Shown piece by piece: positions 21,301-32,806 of a stretch of 64,000 bases of DNA; positions within the stretch are counted from its first letter, which is position 1, and every line of letters begins with the position of its first letter. The translations under genes were made by a program, and so were the position numbers. The notes under the pieces were generated by a model, which saw nothing but the letters and a program-made list of their open reading frames with translations, did no database searches and was not told where the DNA came from. This DNA comes from Laburnicola sp. R22_1 (taxonomy: Eukaryota > Ascomycota > Dothideomycetes > Pleosporales > Didymosphaeriaceae): assembly GCA_014281115.1 (NCBI GenBank), contig JACONQ010000020.1:1054001-1118000 (forward strand). Reading direction: 5' to 3'.

Positions 21301-23091
21301 GTTTCCAAGGCGGCCAGCAATAACTCCCGCAAGACCAGCGCAGAACGCAAGCCTGCTTGGACAACTGAGCCTTGGAATGGTAAGGCAAGGCGGCGAAGCA
21401 TTCGAACTACTTCTGGTACGCGACGTGCTATGACTTCTGGACCGGTTCCTCCGATGCCAAGTCAAGAGTCTGCAGTTGCTGGTGGTCTCGACTCGGTAGC
21501 GGAGCAAGATCAAGATGAGTTTGAAGACGGAGAAGAGCGGGGAAGGCTTTTTGTAAAGGTCGTAGGTGTCAAAGACCTTGATCTACCTCTTCCCAAGAGT
21601 AAGTTTTCCTTGCCTTTGTTACCAAGACATGTTTGCTAAATCAATGTTACAGCCGAGCGCACGTGGTTCCAGCTGACTCTCGATAATGGTTTGCATTGTG
21701 TGACCACGTCGTGGTTGGAGCTTGGCCATGCAGCACCCATTGGCCAGGAATTCGAGCTTGTCGTCTTAGACGATCTTGAGTTTCAGCTCACTCTGCAGAC
21801 CAAACTAGAGCCTCCCCCTAAGCCTGTTGTTACTGCTGCCCCGGTCAAGCTTGCCAACCACAAGAAATCGCACTCTGCATTCCGAAACTTGCTTTCGTCT
21901 CCCAAGAAACGAAAAGAGCAGGAGCGTAAGCAGCAGGAGGAGGCCGAACGACTTGCCCTTCAACAGCGACAAGAGGAACAGGCAAAGCGCAACCAACAAG
22001 CCACGGCTTGGGATCTACTCCATGATCTCGTCGGCCCGGACGGATCCTTCGCTCGCGCCTACGTCTGTCTGAAGAACCACGAAAATCAAGCTTACGGTCG
22101 ACCGTTCAATGTCGACATCCCTTGCTTCAACGAGTGGGCTGTCGATGATACTGGGGCAAGCAGTGTGAAGAGCAAGCGTGGTGGTGTCGTCCGACGTCCG
22201 CCTTACCGCGTCGGCAAGCTTGCTCTTCAGCTACTCTATGTCCCCAAGCCCAAGAATGCAAAGGACGAAGACATGCCCAAGAGCATGAACGCCTGCATTC
22301 GCGAGTTACGCGATGCTGAAGGGGTCAAGAACCAGTCCTGGGAAGGCCCTCTAAGCCAGCAAGGAGGTGACTGCCCGGTAAGTGACCACCACATCGACTA
22401 TATCCGAGTCTTTGCTAATGTTTCCTAGTATTGGCGTCGCCGGTTCTTCCGTCTCGAGGGCACAAAGCTTACGGCTTATCATGATTCCACTCGCCAACCG
22501 CGTGCCACGATCAACCTCGCGAAGGCGACCAAACTCATTGATGATAAGTCAGATCTTCAGCAGCCGTCCTCAACAAAGACCGGTGGACGCCGCAAGTCGG
22601 CTTTTGCTGAAGAAGAGGAAGGCTACATGTTCGTCGAAGAGGGCTTCCGTATCCGGTTCGCTAACGGCGAAGTGATCGACTTTTATGCCGATAGCCGCGA
22701 ACAGAAAGAAGGCTGGATGAAGGTGCTGTCTGAATGTGTCGGCAAAGATATCGCTGGAGGACGCGGCTGGGCCGAGATGGTTCTGGAGAAAGAGCGGAAG
22801 GAGAGGCGGTTCCAGGCGGTTCCCTCGCAAGTGAAAGTCAAGCTGGAAAGCACACTTTCGAATGGGCAACACCAGCGTCCGCGTTCGCACGACGGCCCTG
22901 GCAGCCAGTCTGTTCCCACGAGCCCGGTGAAGCGGCCTGGTCACTCCCGGACAAAATCACATGTCCCAGCAGCTCCACCGCCACCGATTGAGAAAGACGC
23001 GCAACACAAGGCCGGCACGGCGCCACGACGAAAGGAAGTTCCTGGTGGGCCAGCAAGTCGCAGGGACCAGGTTAGATCGATGATTTTTTAA
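18392..23091 (+). CDS. BUD4: Bud4/anillin-like septation protein with C-terminal PH domain
   Basis: Six exons: 18392-18409, 18491-18622, 18679-21057, 21196-21598, 21653-22377 and 22429-23091; about 1439 aa. The N-terminal 800 residues are disordered, rich in Ser-Pro sites (TASPTKGSS, SPFDSSPFANSPRLFWKE, SPTKSSLASPTR), as expected of CDK targets. The conserved part begins with GYLMRQNTKVVVASSRQFS, then an anillin-homology region (RLFVKVVGVKDLDLPLPKTE, TWFQLTLDNGLHCVTT.., RPFNVDIPCFNEWA), and a PH domain at about residues 1220-1310 (YWRRRFFRLEGTKLTAYHD). Bud4-type proteins anchor septins at the division or bud site. Intron 2 appears to be of the GC-AG class (AAG/GCAAGT). Intron 3 (21058-21195) contains no stop and is inferred because homologues run ..QK directly into GYLMRQ; it could be retained. 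Confidence 0.88.
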
Positions 23092-24285
23092 ATCTTCCCT
23101 CTTTCCTTCCCCATCACTCGCTTCCCCAGAAACATTCTTACATTTCTTCATCGATACCTGGACCCTTTGGACTTTCATTTGCGCTTACTCTTTCTTTGAA
23201 TTGTAGGGCATAGCGTTTCCTTTATTGCACAGGTTTAAAGCCGACTTCGGGTCGCTGAGAGGCATGCTGCGGAGAAGATGCGCTGTGCGCTGAACCTGCG
23301 ATGCGTGTATTCAATATTCTCCCCTCGCCGCGGCACGCGTTGTATACAACACCACACTAGACGGTCACATGATACCGGATCTCCTTGTTGTTGCGTCTGT
23401 TTGTAGTTGGCGGGCTCCTGACAAAGCTGGAGGTTTGGGCGGGGGAAGAAGGTGTTGAGGGGAAGTTGACTTTTTATTCTTGTTTACTGATTTTAGGTAT
23501 GGCTGTCTGAGATTCTGGGCGTTTTCGGGGGTGGGGCACACGAGCGAGGTATATGGTCCTCTGTTTAATGATTGAAGATGGATATGATGCAGAGCGACGA
23601 CGACGTATAGGCTGGGCTTTAGCGGTTCCAATACATATATTTCCAAAAGTTTATCATTGATTTTGGGTATGAGGGCTTTTCTGAGAATTTGTGTGGACTA
23701 TCGTGTTCTCGAGTATTATTTGACGGCCGGGGGAGCGGGAACAAGAAGGTGACGGTTTGTTGGGCGGGCGAAGAAAAGAGGAGCATGTCGTGTCGTGCGT
23801 GCTTGTTGTTTGTTTGTTTGCCTGGAGACGAGGCGATGCCGTACGGACGTGACATGGCAGCTGGTCAAAGCTGATGTCTGCCTACTGGACACAAGAAGTA
23901 CCCGTCCCAAGCGTCGTGCGACGACAACTTGTTGCTCGAGCAAACATTTACCACCCGACCGCTCGCCCGCGCGTCCGCCAGCACATCGACCAAACTCCCA
24001 TACGGACATTTTTCTGTCTACCTACTCACTTACTCATCTTCCTGCAGTCAGGTACGTCGCTCGCTCGGTGTCATGAAGAAATAAAACGCAGTAATGGCGT
24101 CCTAGACTCGAAGACCTGGCTCTCTACATCCAAGGCATCGCACCGCATCGCATCGCATTACATGGCACTCGACTCCAACCCGACCGCCTCCTCCAACCCA
24201 CAAAACCAAGCAACCAAGCAAGCAATCCAACATAACATCGTCGAACAGCACCACCGCTCACTTACTACTCCCTCGCAACCCAACC
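23092..24285. other. intergenic and 5' leader region
   Basis: 3' flank of BUD4 and upstream region of the next gene. The part after 23850 is CA-rich with CAAG and CATCG short repeats and is typical of a leader; no gene is seen. Confidence 0.45.
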
Positions 24286-26328
24286 ATGGGCGCAGCATCC
24301 TCCACCCAACCCCACCCCCTCATCGCCCTCCACAGCGGCCGCACAAAAGTCGTCGTCCCGCCCGCTTCCTCGTACGACTATCATCCTCAGCAGCAGAAGC
24401 GCAGCCCTGTGTATCGCCGTGTGAGTACGTGGTATAATGAGCGGGCGTATCGGGATCGGGAGCGGGAGAGGGGGAGAGATAGGGATAGGGGTAGGGAGAG
24501 AGGGAGGGAAAGAGGGAGGTATGCGTGGGAGGACAGTTTGAGTGATGGGGTTGTTGGTGTTGGGAGGAGGGGGAGGGGAATGGGAATGGGCATGGGGGGG
24601 AGGGGGGTTGGGGGGAGGAGGAAGATGGGTGTGGGTGTACCTCAGGGGGTTTACTTTGATAGTAGAGGGGGGGTTGGGATGGGGCATGGGAGGTCGAGGT
24701 CGGCGCCGGATTTAAGTGGGGGTATGGGCATGGGTGGGCCGCTTTACTATGCACCTGGTGGATATGGATATGGGAATGGTGTGGCAGGGCCGGGAGGTGT
24801 GGGTGTTGGGTATCCGCAGCCGCAGCCGCAACCGCAGGCGTACCCGTATGTCCAGCAGCCTGGACAGCCCATGTATGCGCACATGGGTCAGCATTCACCA
24901 CCACCGCAACAACGCCCACCCCCACCACGCAGACACCGCACGCGCACCCCACCCCCACCTCATGCCCCGGGCGTCCACGAAATCGCCCAAGGCGCCTACG
25001 CCGCACACCCCCAACCCAGCAAACACCGCCACTCCAACGAGCCCCCCGTCTCCACGCGCATCAACCGCACGCAACCCCCGCACGCCCACGCCGGCCCCTC
25101 AGCCCACGAATGGCTTCCCAGCTCCGACGCCTTCCTCGACGCCTGCATCTGCACGACAAACTGCACGTGTCGCAAGGGGGCGCGGGTGCTGTACCGCGCG
25201 GAGGGGCAGGGGGATGCCGAGCAGAGGACGTGGGGCGAGATACGGTACGTGCTTAAGGATGAGTTGGGGAGGGATTGTGGGGATCATGAGGGGTGTGGGG
25301 ATAGGGGTCGGGGAAAGGGGGGGAAGAAGGGTGGGGATGGGGATGGGGATGGGGAGGAGACGGAGAAGGACAAGGAGTTGAAGAGGGCGAGGAGGGAGAT
25401 GGATGCCATGAGGGATGAATTTCGGCAGCTGAAGATGGGGGATGGGATGCCTTTGGGGGGCGGTGGGCCTTCACATCCGATGATGATGAATGGTGGCCAC
25501 GGGCAGGGGAGATCGCCATTTGGGGGTGTGCGTGCGCAAGCGGCGTATCCGGGTATGGATATGGGGATGTTGGATACCATGGATCCACGCATGGCGGCGC
25601 AACATGGGATCGATCCGTACGGCATGGGCGAAACAGGAGGCGGAGGAGAACGACTCAGACCGCAATCCACCTTCCCACCACGCAACGTCAACGCCACCCG
25701 CCCAGATCGAATGCCCATGATGCCGCCCTTCGACGACGCCATGTCCTACTCGGACATGGACGGCATGATGGACCCCATGGCCATGGCCATGGACATGCAC
25801 GGCCCGCCGCCACGGCCGAGAATGATGCAACGGCGCCCAAAGCCGCGTCGTAAGCCGCGCGCGGGCGGTCCGAATGGGCCTGCACCACTTCCACCGCACG
25901 GCATGGACGGCCGCGAGTTCGGCGGCCCGCGTGGTCCACGAGCAGGCCGACCACCACGGCCCGGAGGACCTGGAGCGCGACGCGGAGCCCTCCCTCCTGG
26001 CCTCGGAGGCGACGACGAGAGTCTAGGGAGTGCCGGGCTGGGGCGCCCAAGGATGGGAGGAGGGCTGTTTGACGGGATGGAAGGAGAGGGTCGCGGGTGG
26101 ATGGACGGGTTTCCTGGTAAGTCGGCTTTCTCATCTCTATCCGAAATAGAGGTTGGTTAACAGAGGCGTGTGGTAGATGACGACGAGGACGACTTCGGCA
26201 TGCGGCCGGGTCCGCCGGATAGGATGATGAGAAGTGGGGAATCGATGGATGGACGGCCGAGGGGCGGGAGGCAGGGGCGTGGGGGAGAGTATCAGGCACG
26301 GGTGGAGGAGGACGATGATGGGATTTAG
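24286..26328 (+). CDS. Gly/Pro/Arg/Met-rich low-complexity protein, probably N-myristoylated
   Basis: Exons 24286-26116 and 26177-26328 (60 bp intron), 660 aa. The N terminus MGAASST fits the N-myristoylation pattern (Gly2, Ser6), so membrane attachment is plausible. Long compositionally biased tracts follow: RD/RE repeats (about 60-85), Gly-rich (90-190), Pro/Gln/His-rich (190-290), a short conserved-looking cysteine cluster DACICTTNCTCRKGARVLYR (about 290-310) with WGEIRYVLKDEL after it, a Gly/Asp/Lys-rich acidic stretch with a helical KELKRARREMDAMRDEFRQL, and a Met/Gly/Arg-rich end terminating in DDDEDDFGMRPGPPDR..DDDGI. The cysteine segment is the only part likely to fold. Family not recognised. 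DNA composition flips repeatedly between G-rich and C-rich blocks on the coding strand, which can cause frame-calling errors, but the frame is open throughout. Confidence 0.75.
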
Positions 26329-27355
26329 GAGAGGTGTTTGTGTCATGTGTTGGTGTTGGGCGGGAGGGAGGAGAGTGAAGAGGAGAGGAGATGCGGCATA
26401 CCAAAGCATTGTAACAAGCCCCCAACCCCCATCCACCACTTTCTCCCAAGCAAGCAAGTGGCATACATCCCCTCCCGCATCCTTCCCAACAAAGACTCAT
26501 CGGTGAGGTAAATCCGTTCAAGCAGATCCAGTCCAGTCTTGATAATGTCCCGTGGGGATACGGGGAGACCGAACCCGCTCTACTCTTCTCTGCTCCTCTC
26601 TGCTCTACCTAGTCAGCTCTACCACATGCGCAGGAGGCGGGGATCAGCACATGTATGTACATGCCAAGCCAAGAAAGACTCCTGCCTGGGGTAACACAAC
26701 ACAGCCCTAAAATCGCACGCCCAAACCATGTCCTAGCCCTAGTACAGTGTTAAAAAAAAGGCAAGGATATCCCGCGCCAAGCCATCCCACTTCCACATGA
26801 CTTCAACAACATCCGATCGATACACAAAGAAATAGGTAAGGGAAGAGAGTTTGCATTAACCCGATCGTGAGACCCAGCCGCATACCCCCCCAAATTTCTG
26901 CCAACCCAGTCTAGCCCTACGTGAAGAAAAGAAGCTTGAATAACCCTGCCAACTTTGGTGCAAACTTGAGCTCCTCAGAAAGAAGCGGCCGTGTACGCAT
27001 GCATCGAGTTCCATCCGTAGACGCCGACCGCCCTACTCTGAAGAACAAGAAAACAAGTTAAATCCCAATCCATTCCCAGACATTCTCGCTGCCCAGTCCT
27101 TACATGGGTACATTGTGCCGTCCAAAACTCCTTGCTCAAATGCACATGATGGCAAAAGAAATAAAGGAAGGCCAGGTGGACTTTTGGAGAAGATGAAGTA
27201 GGAAAGAGATGCATCGGAGGAGATAATGTAAGGAAGCTGGCGCCTCACTAACGTATCCGGGCTATGACGAGTTTGGCCCCGTCTAAGCCATGGCACTCCA
27301 ACACGCTCCGAGCGACTTTCAGCCCTTTTGCGGTTAAGCCCCACCTCACTAACAT
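26329..27355. other. convergent intergenic region
   Basis: 3' flanks of two convergent genes; no gene, RNA or repeat recognised. Confidence 0.45.
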
Positions 27356-28362
27356 CTACGGCGCCGTCCAGCCCATGCCGTTGGGCGAAAGGTTGTTGGC
27401 TCGACTCAGGCGGTTGGTCTCCTCCTTGAGCGCGTAGATGGTGCGCTTCTTCTCGGCCCACCACTCCTCGAAGGCAGCGACATCGTTGACGGCAATCTTG
27501 CTGATGCGTTTGGCTTCGAGCCACTCCGAGTCAACCTTGCGGCCGGCATGGTCAAGTCGGGGAATAGCCTCGGTGCTCAGATGAGAGAGCTCGACCGCAT
27601 AGTGGGCATCAAGCGGCTCGAGCGGAACAGAGAAGGAACGATCGCGAGAGCATCCGCGCCTATCTTTTAGCAGATCATGGGGAGGGCCAAGGCAGATCGG
27701 GGAGACCGGGCTCGTGCTGTGCGAGGAAGTCACTGATGGAGAGCCCAACTCAGACTCAGAGGCAGGGGGCTCGGTGAAGACGGCTGACGCTACATCGGAT
27801 ACGGCCACGCTGCTAGCATTGCTCATCGTACGCATCTTGGGTGACGGCAGAACATCCAGCTCGCCAAGGAACTCGTCCTCGGCAAGCTTGTTGTTTGCGC
27901 GATCGTTGTCCCGGGCCTCGGTGTGCTTCTCGAGTCGCTCGTAGCCTGGCAAAGATTAGTTTCAGGCCAAGCACGTGCTGCAACTAACACCTGGGCAGGG
28001 ATCAGGTGCGGGGGCGTGCTTCGTGGGGTCCCCATCCAGCCGTGGTCTGAGGTGGTGTGATGTCACGGCAAGGTAAGAGGACACATACCAGTCAGCACCG
28101 CCGCACCAGCATGCTGGACGGTTGCAAGGTGAGTCTGAACGTTGGAAGGAAGGCGCTCCCAAAGGTCCTGGGCAAGGTACCAGGCCGGGAGATGCGATGG
28201 GTCGTAGCTGAAGGCGTCGACGTCGCGAGGGCAGAGGGTGCGCGCTGAGTCCATCCGAGAAGCGGAGCGGGACGAGGTAAAGCTCTGGCGGGTAGAGGCA
28301 CGGCGGCCATGGTTGCGGGAGATGGCGGGGTTGTTGTAGACAGGAGAGCTGGCACTCGCCAT
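27356..28362 (-). CDS. conserved hypothetical protein with C-terminal WWAEKKR helix
   Basis: Exons (minus strand) 28362-28089 and 27945-27356 (143 bp intron), 287 aa. The N terminus is Ser/Arg-rich. A compact block follows (FSYDPSHLPAWYLAQDLWERL then PSNVQTHLATVQHAGAAVLT) crossing the intron into GYERLEKH. A long Ser/Pro-rich linker follows, then a C-terminal block with LDAHYAVELSHLSTEA and a helix VAAFEEWWAEKKRTIYALKE. The two blocks look conserved and the linker disordered. I do not recognise the family. The splice is well supported: GTATGT donor, CCAG acceptor and continuous frame TGYERLEKH. Confidence 0.72.
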
Positions 28363-29615
28363 GATGGAAGGCGCACGAGGGCGTTGTTGTCGCGGTGCTA
28401 TGTGCGTGTCGTGTTTGGCAAGTGGAGTGGCAGGTAGCAGCGGCCGTGGTGCGTGGTGCCGGCAAGGGGGAGGAGGTATAGGGAGTATTTGTATACTAGT
28501 GAAAGGAGCGGGTTGTCGGAGGGAGCGTCTAGCCTGGTGAAGCGATCGTAGTTGTGGGTGCGATCGGGAGAGCGCCTAGGCCGCGGATATCAGGGAAGAA
28601 TGGTGCCCAGTCTGCGGCGGACCCTGCTCTTTCAGGTGGGCGTAATTCCCGAGCCTTCTACTAGGGTGCACGTCAGCATGCGCTTTCCAACTTTCCCATG
28701 GTGCGCGGATGGGAAAGTCGAGCTCGGGTGCTGGGAGGGTCGACTGGTAGACGCAGGGGCCACTTACGTTTTGCAGCGTGTGTTGTTCCGAGTCGGGGAT
28801 GCGTACTGTAGACAGAGGATAGGCACTGCGGCTCCACACAAGGAGAAGAATAAATAGAGAGGTCGAAGACGCTGGGGAACGTGGCGCGGCCCAACGTCAG
28901 GCAGGCGATGCCGCAGCTGATGATGCGCTGCAGTGTGTGTGCGGGATTAGTTCGTGAGGCCCAACACGGTGACGAATAACAGCAAGCAGCTGGGCCACCG
29001 TTGTGAGGCCAGCATCGAGTGGGTGGCCCAGAAACCTGCCAGCCTTGGCGGGCCGGATGCTACCAAACGTTCCGGGGGCCCCGGTGTCGTCAAGCGTGCG
29101 TTGGTCGCGAGGCCTCACAGCTTGCAATCATCAGATTGCACAGACAGAAAGACACTGCCGTCGCAATTTCGACCGAGCACCCAGATAAGGTGCCGGCTGT
29201 GCGGGATCCATGTGAACGTGCTCTTTACCTACCACGCCCGACCGAGTCTTTGGCGCTTTATTTTGACTGCTGCGCGTCAACTGGCTTGCCGGCCGCCTAC
29301 TTGAAACTTCACCGGCGGCCGGCTCTGCGAGATTGCGTCATGCGGGATAGCGAGAGGGGGCGAGTAAGAACACGTATAGGAAACATGGTTCAAATGTTCC
29401 ATTGTACCCACTGCCGGCACGCGCATGTGCCGTAGGTAAGCTGCACAGCCCAGCCCAGCCATCATGTTAGCACCGCCGCTTCGTTCAGGCGTGCTAGACT
29501 ACTGTGCCTGCAACACACAACACCACAAGTATATCGACCCCCAAGCGGTCCCATGAGCCAAATATGCTCGGTGACCGCCCTGGAGATGCCGTGACGCCAC
29601 GCCATGTACCTATCG
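28363..29615. other. intergenic, nothing recognised
   Basis: About 1.25 kb between two genes on the minus strand. GC-rich, with a few open frames on both strands that have random composition. Promoter of the 28362 gene and 3' flank of PIN1. Confidence 0.4.
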
Positions 29616-30356
29616 TCACTCCAACCTAGTGTGCGTCCTCGTCAGCGGGGCCACTAGGGAACTCAAGAGAGAACAGACCTCTGAATCAAATGCATCCCGG
29701 ATGCTGTTTCAACTATGCCGCTGACCTCCCCCTTGTTCAGCCGGAAAGCTGCCTCTTCGAATTCCTTTTGCATGTCGCCGCGGCCAAAGAAACCCCTGGT
29801 TTGCCTGTGTTAGTCCTTCACCCAACCGCCGCCCTCTGGTAGAAACACTCACAGGTCTCCCCCCTTCCGCGCACTGCTGCAATCCGATTCCGTCATGGCA
29901 AGTTCCGAGAGTGATTTGCCATTGGGGTCAGACGAATCCTCGTATGCCTTGATCTGCTTCTGATACTGCTTTATCGCCTCGATGGCTTCCTCCTTGGAGC
30001 GCGTGATTTCCGGCTCGCGCCAGCTGGCAGGCCGCCGGCTATCGCGGTGCTTCACTAGCAAATGTGCGGCCCGTATCTTGTCCCCTTGGTTCGCCAGGTT
30101 CGCCGGTGTGACGCCCTTGGAACTATGGTACTTTGCCATGTATTCCTTCAGCTTCTCCGGGTCGGTTCCTGCCGGCGGCTCCCATCGCGAGTCTTTGGTC
30201 GCCAAGTGGAAGTAGTAGGGGAGGTTCTTGGTGTTGGAGTGGCGCACTTCCCAGCCCTCGGGCAGGCCCGTCTCTGCCGTGGACGACTGGGCGTGTCAGC
30301 GCGTGGGCGAATGCTGTGGAGCGATGCGTTCTGCCGACGCCCGTTAGGCTTACCAT
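29616..30356 (-). CDS. PIN1: peptidyl-prolyl cis/trans isomerase Pin1/Ess1
   Basis: Four exons on the minus strand: 30356-30354 (only the ATG), 30286-29853, 29795-29679 and 29625-29616; 187 aa. The WW domain has LPEGWE (Trp13) and SRWEPP (Trp36). The parvulin domain has AAHLLVKHRDSRRPASW (phosphate-binding Arg cluster), the SDCSSARKGGDLGFFGRG block with the active-site cysteine, and GMHLIQRLE at the end. Pin1/Ess1 isomerises phospho-Ser/Thr-Pro bonds, notably in the RNA polymerase II C-terminal domain and in mitotic proteins. The start codon is split from the body by an intron directly after ATG (donor GTAAGC, branch GCTGAC). The last intron uses an unusual donor, GTCTGT; without it the protein would end RSVLS instead of RLE, the usual filamentous-fungal ending. 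Divergent from RPB9. Confidence 0.92.
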
Positions 30357-30771
30357 GGTGGAGATAAGGAATGGTTTATGCGACAGATAGTGCGTCGGGA
30401 ATAGCGCGCAGAGTGTCGAGGTTGAACGAGAGTTATGCGATGCAGACTGTAGTGCGAGGAGGCTTGCAGGGCGGAGGCATCGGAGGGGTCGATTGCGGGG
30501 AGCTGGGCAAACAAAGGCCGGCCCGATTGGGCAGGGGATCTGAGTCAGCCTTCAACACACCAAAGCGGCCGCAGCAGCCTGCACGCTTCTTTCTTCTCAC
30601 AAAAAGCTGCGAGCACTCGACGTCTGCTGGCCATCCGCCGCCGCCGCCACCACTGCCACCACCACCCTCGCCCACAACAGCGCTGCCACCACCGCGACCG
30701 AAGCCAGAACTCCACTACGAACGCACCACCCATACATCGTCCTTCAACCCGCAGCACTGCAAACAACCACC
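30357..30771. promoter_or_regulatory. divergent promoter PIN1/RPB9
   Basis: 415 bp between the starts of two transcription-linked housekeeping genes. It contains a run of CCG/CCA trinucleotides near 30640-30700; no TATA box is evident. Confidence 0.45.
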
Positions 30772-31523
30772 ATGTCGTCGCCCGCAGCAGAACAGAGCAA
30801 GGAGGGTGACGCCAACAAGAAGATTCTCTTCCGCTTCTGCTTGGAATGGTCAGTTGCTTTCCGCCGACGACCTGCGGTCGCTAACATCTGCCAGCTCTAA
30901 CCTGCTGTTTCCGTGCGAAGACAAAGCCGACAACAAGCTGCTCTTCGCCTGTCGCACCTGCTCTTTCTCCGAGGAAGCACCCTCGGCCTGCGTTATGCGC
31001 CACGAAATCGCATCTTCAGCCGGCGACACGGCCGGTGTCACGGCAGACATTGGACAGGATCCCACGGTTGGTCTCACCCGCTCTCTTTCTCGCGCGAGCC
31101 TCGCGGATATGGATACTTTCCCCAATTTCTGCACCATGTGCGGGCAGGAAATAGTCTGCGAAGACTGCGGCGAGGAGACTGCGCCGGGCCTCCTTCTCGA
31201 AGCCGAGGATGAGCATGAAATGCATTCAAACATCCATATGGGGGATGGCAAGCACTCCTCGAAGAACTGAGCACTGTTGCGCATGGTTTCGTCGCTTGCC
31301 TGCTCCTCTTTGAGCCTGCTTGCTGACTCTTGTCGCATCTAGTTGCCTCGCGTCCAAAAGGCTTGCCCATCGTGCGGCGATAACGACGTCGTCTTCTTCC
31401 AGTCACAGCAGCGAAGTTCGACTACGGGAATGGTGAGTGATCTCTGCTCGTCAATGAGCTTTGCTGAGTTCCCTCCAGAAACTGTACTTTGTATGCGTTG
31501 GATGCAGTCATGTCTGGCAGTAG
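30772..31523 (+). CDS. RPB9: RNA polymerase II subunit Rpb9
   Basis: Exons 30772-30848, 30895-31066, 31343-31432 and 31479-31523; 127 aa, close to the usual ~120. The first zinc ribbon is FCLECSNLLFP..DNKLLFACRTCSF (two CxxC pairs); the linker is AGVTADIGQDPTLPR; the second ribbon is CPSCGDNDVVFFQSQQR..YFVCVGCSHVW. Rpb9 is a small Pol II subunit that influences start-site choice, fidelity and TFIIS-stimulated cleavage. Intron 2 is long (31067-31342, donor GTTGGT, branch TTGCTGAC) and its 5' 200 bp remain open in frame, encoding a cysteine-rich extension (NFCTMCGQEIVCEDCGEE..) that ends with a stop at 31268-31270. Retention would replace the second ribbon. Convergent with uL14m, 205 bp apart. 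Confidence 0.93.
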
Positions 31524-31728
31524 CAGGAGAAGGATTTTTCACATCTCAAGTGGGTCGACTTCAGCATTGGGTTGGAGTTAAGGGGCGTTTCTCTCTAAAC
31601 GGTGTCTGGGAACGGTATCTGATACCCAGCGATATTGTACAATGGCATGCATATACACGTTTTGTACATGGTCCCATGCCTCTGTACTCCCGAAAATGCA
31701 ATTATTCTTCCAGTCCTTGTCGCTCCTC

Positions 31729-32248
31729 CTACACATGCATCGGTGCCAACGAGAGGATCTTGGACCACTGCTTCTGCCTCAGCTCTGCCGCCACGATGCC
31801 GCTCACTCGCGATCCAATGGGCTCGCCGGCCTTGTTGATGAGCACGCAGGCATTGTCGTCGAACTTGACCACGCTGCCGTCCGGCCTCTGCCACTTCTTC
31901 GCCGTCCGTACTACTACCGCGTGTCGCACATCTCCACGCCGGACCTTGTTCGCTGCGCTGATGGAGACGCTGTTGCCCGTCTCAGGGCCAAAGTTTCGCT
32001 GCTTCTTCACGACCACGACTATCCGATCGCCTGCACCCGTCAACACACCTCTCTCGTTGTCCTCACCCAGCTCACATACCGACTTTGGCGGGGCGCTTCG
32101 ATCGCAGGACGTTGACGCACTCGACTATGGCGGCGCCGGAGTTGTCGATGCAATTGACGAGGGTCTGGAGTGCGCGGTATCAGTGGCTGGTCTCGTCTCC
32201 CCTTTGGGGCGGGGCCGCGGTTCGCTGTCGTACCTTGAGCTGGATCAT
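31729..32248 (-). CDS. MRPL38: mitochondrial ribosomal protein uL14m (yeast Mrpl38)
   Basis: Exons (minus) 32248-32234, 32164-32080 and 32030-31729; 133 aa. Starts [20 protein letters not shown] and continues with [50 protein letters not shown], all hallmarks of the L14 family. Yeast Mrpl38 begins the same way, which supports the five-codon first exon. uL14 sits at the subunit interface of the large ribosomal subunit; the fungal form with this short N terminus is the mitochondrial one. Introns are 69 and 49 bp. It is divergent from SET9. Confidence 0.93.
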
Positions 32249-32806
32249 GGTGCCGCCCTCTGTACGTCGGTCGGGAAACTACAACCTCCTTGGTACGTAC
32301 GGCTCGTGAGGCGGGCTGCGTGCGGCTGGCGGTGACGGTCAAACAAGGCTCGAGTTTGCAGAGTGAATGGCCGCTGGCGCGTCGGGGGCTAGCGTCTCTC
32401 GCTTGGGCCCGTCTGCGATACTTACCGGAGCGTCCAGCCGATGCAGCCGCAAGGATCAACAGGCCGTGTTTGCGAATCTCAGCCCGCCCCAGCGTCAGTC
32501 TCACACCGTCGTGCGCTTGCGGTATTTGTGGCTTGTCTGCGGTCTCTTTTGAGAGGCTGTCGCTCGTTCTTTTCGTTTGCGCCTCCTGTGCGCTCCCCTT
32601 GTCGGTCCTTCCTTCCCTTTGCCCAGGTTGATCTGGTTACGGTGCATGTGAGGAGGAACCAGCCGGACGTCGCTCTCTTCGTACTACGTCACCCAACCAC
32701 CCCTTTACCTCGACCGGACTCGCCATCACTGCGATAGATCTCACCCGCCAAACGCTCTCCGGCCTGCACCGCGTCCAGATCCGGTTGACGCGCCCTCTGC
32801 GCAAAC
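32249..32806. promoter_or_regulatory. divergent promoter uL14m/SET9
   Basis: 558 bp between starts. Pyrimidine-rich over 32540-32640 on the plus strand, consistent with the SET9 leader. No gene seen. Confidence 0.4.
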
